NCBI RefSeq assembly: GCF_000423945.1
Contig: NZ_AUIY01000031.1
Span: 1-41,462 of the forward strand
DNA: 41,462 nt
Source of the DNA: Butyrivibrio sp. XPD2002
Lineage (GTDB): Bacteria > Bacillota > Clostridia > Lachnospirales > Lachnospiraceae
Direction: 5' to 3'
Below are positions 33,553-41,462 of the stretch, in pieces; position 1 is the stretch's first letter; every line of letters begins with the position of its first letter. A program made the translations under genes and the position numbers. Under the pieces are notes generated by a model. That model worked only from the letters and a program-made list of their open reading frames with translations. It was not told where the DNA came from and searched no databases.

Positions 33553-33636
33553 CTAATATCACAACCAGCCTATAAGCATGACCTGCATCTCCCCCGAGTA
33601 CGCAAATCATCCTCTAAAAATAGCTGAATCGTAAAT

Positions 33637-34038
33637 TTAATCAGCGGAACCAATTCTAACAAGTGCACGATAAAGCTTGGCTTCGGCGCGGACCCTTGCC
33701 TCTTTGGTAAGTCTGGCATCTTTAAGTGCCTCCTCTGCCCGGGCTTTCGCTGATCGCGCACGTTCCACATCTATCTCGTCGCTCCAGAGCCAGTTGGTCG
33801 GAAGAATACGGACTTCACCTTCCATTACTGAGAGCATTCCGCCAATACATGCGGCTTTTCTCTCTGTACCATCTGCGAAGGTTACATGAGCAGTTCCCAT
33901 TCCTATACCGGTACAATAGTTGGTATGTCTTGCTAATATCTCAACATCTCCATCTATAGTACGAAGCAGAACCTTCTCAACCTCGCCCTCATATTCCAAT
34001 CCATCAATGGATACGACCTCTAAATGATAAGTAGCCAT
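33637..34038 (-). CDS. atpC: ATP synthase F1 subunit epsilon
   Basis: 133-aa central-stalk subunit, the usual length. It has an N-terminal beta-sandwich (TYHLEVVSIDGLEYEGEVEKVLL, DGDVEILARHTNYCTGIG in place of the common GE.GILP.H segment) and a C-terminal helical hairpin (VERARSAKARAEEALKDARL), which in other species regulates ATPase activity. It is the last gene of the operon, about 96 nt after atpD, with a GAGGG RBS. Confidence 0.93.
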   Translation of the reverse strand: MATYHLEVVSIDGLEYEGEVEKVLLRTIDGDVEILARHTNYCTGIGMGTAHVTFADGTERKAACIGGMLSVMEGEVRILPTNWLWSDEIDVERARSAKARAEEALKDARLTKEARVRAEAKLYRALVRIGSAD

Positions 34039-34134
34039 ATTGTTAAACCCTCATCTGTCTGCTTTCCAATCACCATCCGTTCAGGAATAGCGCAGTATTA
34101 TTAAACACATGGAAGCAAAATCTCTCTAGTATAT

Positions 34135-35591
<1,457 letters not shown>

Positions 35592-35613
35592 ATCCTTGGG
35601 AATCGGTTTTTTA

Positions 35614-36471
35614 TTACGGTTCTTCTGCACCGGCAACAATCTCTGTAATTTCCTGAGTAATACTTGCCTGACGTGCTCTGTTATAATACAGACTTAATGT
35701 TTCAATCATTTCTTCTGCGTTGTCGGTAGCTGCTTCCATCGCAGTTCTTCTCGCTGCAAGCTCACTCGCAACAGAGATATTTATACTCGTGTATAGCACT
35801 CCCGCCAAATACTCCGGAACAACTGTATTGAAAACAGTCTCGCTATCCGGTTCATACAGAATGAGCGATTTGTTCTTTTTCGCAGCCCCATCTCCTACTG
35901 CCAGGTCTGACAACGGAAGGATAGGACTGGCCTTTGGAACCTGTGACATCATAGATACAAAATCTGTATAACACAGAAAAATATGTCCGAATTTACCCTC
36001 TTTATATGCCTCGCATAAAAGCTTTGCTACAGAGAAACACTCTGAAATTGTTACCTTGGCAACTTCTGCAAATTCCTCTGTAAAAATCGGAACATTTCTG
36101 TGCTTGAAGTACTCAACGGATTTTTTTCCTATAGGGAATACTTCAATATCACGTCCCTTAGTCTCGCTCTCCATAAACTTAAACAGGTTGGAGTTATATC
36201 CTCCTGCAAGTCCTCTGTCACCGGCGATTACAACATATAACCACTTATCATTTTTGCCTGCCTTGGTATAGGGCGACTGAAAATCATGGTTTCCATCAGC
36301 GATATCATGAAGTGTATCCAGAAGCGTTCCAAGATAGGGCTTGGAGTTATCTGCTTTCTCCTTCGCCTTTCTCAGCTTACTGGCAGCAACCAGCTGCATC
36401 GCTTTTGTAATCTGCATGGTGCTCTGTACGCTTTTTATCCGGAGCTTCACAGCTTTCATATTAGCAGCCAT
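35614..36471 (-). CDS. atpG: ATP synthase F1 subunit gamma
   Basis: 285-aa rotor-shaft subunit. The N-terminal helix (MKAVKLRIKSVQSTMQITKAMQLVAASKLRKAK) matches the conserved gamma coiled coil. The middle has VVIAGDRGLAGGYNSN, and the C-terminal helix ends in AMEAATDNAEEMIETLSLYYNRARQASITQEITEIVAGA, the family signature. It follows atpA by 16 nt, with GGAGGA before ATG. Confidence 0.96.
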   Translation of the reverse strand: MAANMKAVKLRIKSVQSTMQITKAMQLVAASKLRKAKEKADNSKPYLGTLLDTLHDIADGNHDFQSPYTKAGKNDKWLYVVIAGDRGLAGGYNSNLFKFMESETKGRDIEVFPIGKKSVEYFKHRNVPIFTEEFAEVAKVTISECFSVAKLLCEAYKEGKFGHIFLCYTDFVSMMSQVPKASPILPLSDLAVGDGAAKKNKSLILYEPDSETVFNTVVPEYLAGVLYTSINISVASELAARRTAMEAATDNAEEMIETLSLYYNRARQASITQEITEIVAGAEEP

Positions 36472-36487
36472 GTGTTATCCTCCGTTA

Positions 36488-38011
36488 TCACTTTTTACCT
36501 GCAAGAAACTTCTCGGTAAATGCCTTAAGTACGTTCTTCATCTTCTCTTCTGTCTCTGCCTCGAGTTTTCCTGTCTCGCGAATAGTCTTCATAACATCGC
36601 TTCCGTCAGGATTGGTATCAAGGTATTCAAAGAGGCCTGCTTCATACTCTGCAATGTCTGTAACTGCAACATCAGTCAGAACATTGTTGATAACTGCGTA
36701 TAGGATAGCAACCTGCTTCTCAACAGCAACCGGTGAACTCTTATCCTGCTTAAGAACTTCCACGATTCTTTCACCCTGTGCAAGACGACTCTTGGTGTCT
36801 TCATCAAGGTCTGAACCGAACTGAGCAAAGCTCTGCAGCTCACGGTACTGTGAATAGATCAGCTTCAGTGTACCTGCAACCTTTTTCATAGCCTTAATCT
36901 GAGCGTTACCACCTACTCGGGATACTGAGATACCGGGGTTAACCGCCGGCATGATACCTGAGTGGAAAAGCTCTGTCTCAAGGAATATCTGTCCATCTGT
37001 GATGGAGATAACGTTTGTAGGAATGTACGCAGATACGTCACCTGCCTGTGTCTCGATGATAGGAAGAGCGGTAAGTGAACCACCACCATTTTCATCAGAA
37101 AGCTTAGCAGCTCTCTCAAGGAGTCTTGAATGCAGGTAGAATACGTCACCGGGATAAGCTTCACGTCCCGGAGGTCTGCGGATAAGAAGGGAAAGTGCAC
37201 GGTATGCAACAGCGTGCTTTGAAAGGTCATCATAGATAACCAGTACGTGCTTACCCTTGTTCATGAAGTACTCACCCATGGTGCAGCCTGTGTAAGGTGC
37301 GATGTACTGCAGCGGGCTGGGCTCTGATGCCGTAGCTGCTACGACGATGGAATACTCCATAGCGCCTGCGTTCTGCAGTTCTGCCACAAGTGAAGTAACT
37401 GTTGATCTCTTCTGACCTATTGCTACATAGATACAGATTACATCCTTACCCTTCTGGTTGATGATCGTATCGATAGCAATAGTAGTCTTACCTGTCTGTC
37501 TGTCACCGATAATCAGCTCACGCTGTCCACGTCCGATCGGGATCATGGAGTCGATGGCCTTAATACCTGTCTGCAAAGGCTCTTTAACGGGCTGTCTTTC
37601 GATAATACCCGGTGCCTTAATTTCAACAGGTCTGAAATCGTTTGATTCGATAGGGCCTGCGCCATCAATCGGCTGTCCGATAGCGTTTACAACACGTCCT
37701 ATCATTGCATCGCCAACCGGAACTGAAACTACGCGTCCGGTACGCTTAACGGTCTGTCCTTCGCTGATACCAACATCTTCTCCGAACAGAACCGCGGATA
37801 CTACTGTCTCTTCGAGGTTCTGAGCCATTCCGAATGTGCCGTTCTCGAACTCGAGAAGCTCTCCTGACATACAGTTCAAAAGTCCGCTAACTCTGGAAAT
37901 ACCGTCACCAACGGTAAGAACTGTACCGGTCTCATTCTGAATGATCGCATTTTGATAGTTTTTGATCTGGCTTCGAATCACCTCGGATATTTTTTCTGGT
38001 TTTAATTCCAT
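36488..38011 (-). CDS. atpA: ATP synthase F1 subunit alpha
   Basis: 507-aa regulatory nucleotide-binding subunit. Walker A GDRQTGKT (169-176), [14 protein letters not shown] around the Walker B region, and [21 protein letters not shown] are all family hallmarks. The C-terminus ([17 protein letters not shown]) is normal. RBS GGAGG before ATG. It starts 30 nt after the atpH stop codon. Confidence 0.97.
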   Translation of the reverse strand: MELKPEKISEVIRSQIKNYQNAIIQNETGTVLTVGDGISRVSGLLNCMSGELLEFENGTFGMAQNLEETVVSAVLFGEDVGISEGQTVKRTGRVVSVPVGDAMIGRVVNAIGQPIDGAGPIESNDFRPVEIKAPGIIERQPVKEPLQTGIKAIDSMIPIGRGQRELIIGDRQTGKTTIAIDTIINQKGKDVICIYVAIGQKRSTVTSLVAELQNAGAMEYSIVVAATASEPSPLQYIAPYTGCTMGEYFMNKGKHVLVIYDDLSKHAVAYRALSLLIRRPPGREAYPGDVFYLHSRLLERAAKLSDENGGGSLTALPIIETQAGDVSAYIPTNVISITDGQIFLETELFHSGIMPAVNPGISVSRVGGNAQIKAMKKVAGTLKLIYSQYRELQSFAQFGSDLDEDTKSRLAQGERIVEVLKQDKSSPVAVEKQVAILYAVINNVLTDVAVTDIAEYEAGLFEYLDTNPDGSDVMKTIRETGKLEAETEEKMKNVLKAFTEKFLAGKK

Positions 38012-38041
38012 TCTAAAAGCCTCCGTGGGTTTTATTCTTAC

Positions 38042-38581
38042 TTATAGGACTGTCTCGTCAACCTTCTTGCGGAGTTCATCGAGGCGCCCCTGAACTGTTC
38101 CATCATAGAGCTTACCTTCGATCTCCACCCGGATTCCTCCGAGTACAGCTCCATCGGTTTTCTGAGTTAGAAGAATCTTCTTGCCGCTGATTGACTCAAG
38201 CTTTGACTTAAGTGCGCTTATCTGCGACTCGTTAAGTGCTATAGCGCTTGTCACGGTTGCCTCTGCAATTCCGTGATCCTTGTTATAACTGCTCCTGAAC
38301 CTGTTTACGCATGAGGAAAATTGTCTCAGCAATCCTCTCTCAATGAGTATCTTTATAAAGTTAAGCAGGTACGGTTGGAGCTGTCCGTCAAATGCTTCAT
38401 CAACAAGCCTTAATCTCTCTTTTCTCGGAATGGATGGTTCCGATAAAAGTGTGACATAATCAGGATTCTCCTTAAATATCTCCTTGACCGATTCCATCTG
38501 ACTTAAGATATCATCCGTAAGGTTTTCCGAAAGCGCCAGATCATACAGACTTTGTCCGTATAAATCTCCAGCCTTGGTCAT
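38042..38581 (-). CDS. atpH: ATP synthase F1 subunit delta
   Basis: 179-aa peripheral-stalk cap linking F1 to the b subunits. It shows the OSCP/delta pattern: YGQSLYDLALSENL at the N-terminus, then LLNFIKILIERGLL and the C-terminal QKTDGAVLGGIRVEIEGKLYDGTVQGRLDELRK. Its ATG overlaps the atpF stop codon (ATGA), so it is translationally coupled. Confidence 0.95.
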   Translation of the reverse strand: MTKAGDLYGQSLYDLALSENLTDDILSQMESVKEIFKENPDYVTLLSEPSIPRKERLRLVDEAFDGQLQPYLLNFIKILIERGLLRQFSSCVNRFRSSYNKDHGIAEATVTSAIALNESQISALKSKLESISGKKILLTQKTDGAVLGGIRVEIEGKLYDGTVQGRLDELRKKVDETVL

Positions 38582-39081
38582 GACGCCTCCCCTACATTGT
38601 TAATGAATTCATCAATAAGTTTCTTATGATCGTTCTCGTTGATTTCTTTCTCCACGACTTTTCCTGCAATATCCATTGCAAGTCCGCCGATGGTGTCCTT
38701 AGCCTCGTTAATGGCTTTCTTCTTTGACTGTTCTATATCAGCTTCCGCTTTCTCCATGAGACCCTTGGCCTGCTGCTCAGCTTCCTTAACGATGTTGTCA
38801 GCCTTGCCCTGTGCTTCCTTCTGAGCATTTGCAACTATCTCAGCTGCTTCTGCCTGTGCGGATGATAAGCTTGTCTCATATTCCTTCTTCATTGATTCAG
38901 CTTTTTCCTTGGCTTCTCTTGCTCCCTTGATTTCGTTCTCGGTGAGCTGACGTCTCTTTTCGATTACCTCATTTATAGGTTTGAAAAGGAACTTCTTGAT
39001 GAGCCACATCTGAATGAAGAGGTTCAGGATCTGTGCTATGAACGTCCACGGAACGAGTGTTACTAAGTCCTGTGTGCCCAT
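38578..39081 (-). CDS. atpF: ATP synthase Fo subunit b
   Basis: 167-aa peripheral stalk. It has one N-terminal membrane helix (about 8-30: LVTLVPWTFIAQILNLFIQMW), then a long charged coiled coil rich in Ala, Glu and Lys (about 35-150). There is one b gene only, so it forms a homodimer as in other heterotrophs. RBS GGAGG before ATG. It lies about 50 nt after atpE. Confidence 0.95.
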   Translation of the reverse strand: MGTQDLVTLVPWTFIAQILNLFIQMWLIKKFLFKPINEVIEKRRQLTENEIKGAREAKEKAESMKKEYETSLSSAQAEAAEIVANAQKEAQGKADNIVKEAEQQAKGLMEKAEADIEQSKKKAINEAKDTIGGLAMDIAGKVVEKEINENDHKKLIDEFINNVGEAS

Positions 39082-39130
39082 TCGTTTACCTCCATAATTT
39101 CTACTTTGGGGCTTAAGCTACTGAAAAAGA

Positions 39131-39424
<294 letters not shown>

Positions 39425-39458
39425 CTAAAAGTAATGTTTTTATATGAAATTGTAAAAA

Positions 39459-40220
39459 TTACCCCTCTGCTGCGTTGGCGATATACATTATCGTCAGCAT
39501 TGAGAAAATAAACGCCTGCATACATCCTGTAAACCAGTCAAAATACACGCCCAGGATTGCCGGGAGTCCGACACTGAGGATCGGAATATGGGAAAGTACA
39601 TCACCCACAGCGCCCGGTATAAGTCCAAATAATGCCGAAGACGCAATGGCAAGTGCTGCATAGATAAGTCCGTCAATAACTATACCTGAGAGAATGTTAC
39701 CGAAGTGACGGCAAGCCATACTTACAGGTGTTGCCAACTCAGAAAGAATATTGAACGGTGTCATTACAGCGATTGGAGTGGTGAATCCTTTCAGATATCC
39801 AAGGAATCCTCCAGCTTTGATCTTGCACGCAGTGATAATTACGAATACGACAACTGCCCATGCCGCTTCTGTTGAAAGATCGGCCGTCGGACTTCTGAGT
39901 CCTACAAGGCATATCAGGTTCGATACGATACTTGTTGCAAATATCGTGGATACCAGCGGAATAAGCCAGTCAAACTTAGTACCGCCTGTATTGCTTCGAA
40001 CCAGATTGTGAGCTGCTTCAACAATCATCTCTGCAACTGCCTGGCGCTTTGAAATATTCTCGACCTGAAGGTTTCTCGTCAGGAAGATACACAGCAGCGT
40101 TATAATCGCCATTACAATCCAGCTGACAACCAATGTCTCAGTGATATTAAAATCTCCAAGGATCGGTATGCCGGTGTGGATGGTGTAATAGATCTTACTG
40201 CCGGCTACTTCAAAGTTCAT
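39459..40220 (-). CDS. atpB: ATP synthase Fo subunit a
   Basis: 253-aa stator membrane subunit with about five to six helices. The essential stator arginine is Arg171 in SMACRHFGNILSGI (family form L-x-x-R-L-F-G-N-x-x-x-G). The last helices contain FDWFTGCMQAFIFSMLTIMYIANA, typical of the C-terminus. It is 9 nt after the atpI-like gene and precedes atpE, the standard order. Confidence 0.95.
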   Translation of the reverse strand: MNFEVAGSKIYYTIHTGIPILGDFNITETLVVSWIVMAIITLLCIFLTRNLQVENISKRQAVAEMIVEAAHNLVRSNTGGTKFDWLIPLVSTIFATSIVSNLICLVGLRSPTADLSTEAAWAVVVFVIITACKIKAGGFLGYLKGFTTPIAVMTPFNILSELATPVSMACRHFGNILSGIVIDGLIYAALAIASSALFGLIPGAVGDVLSHIPILSVGLPAILGVYFDWFTGCMQAFIFSMLTIMYIANAAEG

Positions 40221-40229
40221 ACTTTATTT

Positions 40230-40664
40230 TCACCTTCCTTTCCTCGCAGTTAGAATCCCGCGAATTTTTATTAAAATACTCGGAATAAATAGAGGAATAA
40301 CACCGGTTACAAGATTTATAGCCGGCACAAAGATAGACAGAATCACCCATAGGAGCTGCATCATCGTGCGATAACGCAAGCTTACAGCCATGGTACTTCT
40401 CGCCCTGTCCATCTCCTCTTCATTCATCCCTGTGATCTTCTGCACTGTAAGGCCCATCCAGAAGAAGTTCCCCACAGCTACGACAGTTCCACCTATCGCA
40501 CCTAAGAAGACCGTATAATCAAAAGGTACCTTGTAGCCAAAAGGCGCATCCACAGGCACCACTTGATGCAAAACAAAAAATACTGCTAACACAACAAGGC
40601 TCGCCACCGCTGTCCCCACAGCAATGAACGAAGTCTCCTTCTTGACTGCATCCTGAATCACCAT
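40230..40664 (-). CDS. atpI: ATP synthase subunit I-like membrane protein
   Basis: 144-aa protein with four predicted membrane helices (about 14-34, 49-70, 97-115, 117-135), matching the AtpI/subunit I position and topology at the head of atp operons. AtpI homologues assist c-ring assembly or Mg2+ handling. Sequence conservation in this family is low, so the call rests on topology and position. It follows the AtpZ-like gene by 26 nt. Confidence 0.8.
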   Translation of the reverse strand: MVIQDAVKKETSFIAVGTAVASLVVLAVFFVLHQVVPVDAPFGYKVPFDYTVFLGAIGGTVVAVGNFFWMGLTVQKITGMNEEEMDRARSTMAVSLRYRTMMQLLWVILSIFVPAINLVTGVIPLFIPSILIKIRGILTARKGR

Positions 40665-40690
40665 AACAAAACTTTTCTCTCCATTATTTT

Positions 40691-40969
40691 TTAAATATGT
40701 TTGTTGAAAGACACTTCTTTCTCTGAGCGTTTCTTTTTCTCGTTTTTCTTCTCAACCTCAAGATAAACCTTGTAAGCCGTCATAAATGAACCCCCGAGCC
40801 CAAAGAAAAAGCCCACAATATACACCCATGTGCCAACACCCAGTCTGGTAGTCAGCATGTAGCACGCAAATATGCAAATTAAGAGCGGTGTTACAAGAGA
40901 TAAGCCCAGTTGCCCAACCATCGCAAACTGGGTCATTAATTTTGAAAAATCCGTTGTCTTTTTGATCAT
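40691..40969 (-). CDS. atpZ: AtpZ-like small membrane protein
   Basis: 92-aa protein with two membrane helices (about 19-38 and 46-67). It carries the AtpZ-family glycine pattern (GTWVYIVGFFFGLGGSFMTAYKVY) and a basic, Lys/Glu-rich C-terminal tail. It is the first gene of the atp operon. AtpZ/AtpI pairs are thought to help assemble the c ring or supply Mg2+. The RBS is weak (AAAGA), and no clear -35/-10 pair was found upstream. Confidence 0.82.
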   Translation of the reverse strand: MIKKTTDFSKLMTQFAMVGQLGLSLVTPLLICIFACYMLTTRLGVGTWVYIVGFFFGLGGSFMTAYKVYLEVEKKNEKKKRSEKEVSFNKHI

Positions 40970-41191
40970 TTATTGTCTTTAGCTTTCTGCTTTAAACTCA
41001 ATTTTTATAGATATTATCTGCGTTTCCGCCATTCATATCTGATAATTTTAATCAAAGGTCGGAATACCGCAACATATATTTCAATAATACAAGGATTAGT
41101 CAGAAAAAACAATTCTTTGTGAGCGATTTTACAAACATTTTACTTTTTATTCGCGGAAAATATATCGATTTTAAGAGCATTTTTTGAATAT
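40970..41191. other. gap upstream of the atp operon
   Basis: AT-rich, no convincing CDS. It should contain the atp promoter, but no convincing -35/-10 pair was found by eye. Confidence 0.4.
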
Positions 41192-41345
41192 AATCGAGTA
41201 GGCTGACTCCTACTCGATTTCGCACACGAACATTCCGCACTTCGTGCTCCATGTTCTTACAACCGGCAAATGAATTTGTATGCAAGCATCCATTCGCTTG
41301 CCGGTCTTGTGCAACAAAACCTGCTAACAAATGTCAACAGGTGAA
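41192..41345. repeat. cluster of nested palindromes upstream of the atp operon
   Basis: AATCGAGTAGG / CCTACTCGATT (11-bp perfect stem, 41192-41219), GAACAT / ATGTTC enclosing GCACTTCGTGC (about 41227-41257), ACCGGCAA / TTGCCGGT (about 41262-41304), and ACCTG / CAGGT (about 41331-41343). The run is non-coding and structured, most like a dispersed palindromic element or a structured RNA. Confidence 0.6.
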
Positions 41346-41393
41346 TGAATGATTTCTGCATGATTTTATTTTTCTAATTAAGAGCATCACAAT

Positions 41394-41418
41394 AAGGCTG
41401 GGCACTTTGTCCAGCCTT
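41394..41418. terminator. possible terminator of a gene beyond the right edge
   Basis: AAGGCTGG / CCAGCCTT perfect 8-bp stem with a GCACTTTGT-type loop. On the minus strand it runs into a weak T-rich stretch (TTATTGTG). The gene it would serve is not in the window. Confidence 0.4.
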
Positions 41419-41462
41419 CCTAAATGCTTCTGGATACTTACTTTTTATAAACTTCAGTCACT

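Noticed and set aside
33281..33556. Plus-strand 91-codon frame between the PD-(D/E)XK-like gene and atpC
   Set aside because: No RBS, low-complexity start, overlaps repeats and the terminator hairpin; no recognisable motif.
41100..41330. Minus-strand 76-codon open frame upstream of the atp operon
   Set aside because: It runs through the palindrome cluster, has no RBS, and its composition reflects the hairpins rather than a protein.

Overview
The window looks like the chromosome of a rumen or gut Lachnospiraceae bacterium, most like Butyrivibrio or Pseudobutyrivibrio. This is an inference from moderate-to-low GC, strong AGGAGG ribosome binding sites, Firmicutes-type promoters, abundant CUT1 sugar transporters, LacI/AraC regulators, fructan and arabinoside hydrolases, a DUF4867/sugar-isomerase cluster and an Rpn-type nuclease gene. 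No rRNA, tRNA, CRISPR array or insertion sequence with a recognisable transposase was seen, apart from the Rpn-family gene.

Layout, left to right. 1-5.6 kb: a small acidic ORF, a membrane-anchored HtrA protease, a conserved hypothetical protein, galE and a UDP-sugar pyrophosphorylase (a UDP-glucose/galactose block), then a histidine phosphatase divergent from an RpiB-like protein. 6.2-12.6 kb: a GH127 (beta-L-arabinofuranosidase family) locus with a CUT1 importer (binding protein plus two permeases) and a divergent AraC regulator. 12.6-16.8 kb: an accessory patch with an Rpn-family nuclease carrying octapeptide repeats, a partial tandem copy of its 3' end, a remnant of a surface-protein tail and an unrecognised 585-aa protein. 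16.8-23.5 kb: a GH32 fructan/sucrose locus with a second CUT1 importer and a divergent LacI regulator, with three GTAACCGGTTAC-type operators between them. 23.5-26.7 kb: an aldose-1-epimerase-like protein, a diguanylate cyclase and a D-2-hydroxyacid dehydrogenase. The dehydrogenase gene has a tandem-repeat array on each side: 38-bp units at its 3' end and 64-bp dyad units in front of it. 27.3-30.9 kb: a fucose/arabinose-type isomerase, a LacI regulator and a DUF4867 protein, with the same 15-bp operator-like word at both promoters. 31-33.1 kb: a divergent CDF-family membrane protein and a PD-(D/E)XK-like hypothetical protein. 33.6-41 kb: a complete F-type ATP synthase operon in the order atpZ-atpI-atpB-E-F-H-A-G-D-C. 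Its c subunit has the residues expected of a two-carboxylate, Na+-type binding site.

How the genes fit together. Two complete import-and-hydrolyse modules (arabinoside and fructan) lack their own ATPase, so they probably share one encoded elsewhere. Both hydrolases lack signal peptides and should act on imported oligosaccharides in the cytoplasm. The isomerase/DUF4867 module probably handles a free deoxy-sugar or pentose under its own LacI repressor. The least explained structure is the 64-bp dyad array at 26821-27240. It has seven regularly spaced pairs of inverted TTACGCCAG / CTGACGTAA arms and no coding capacity.
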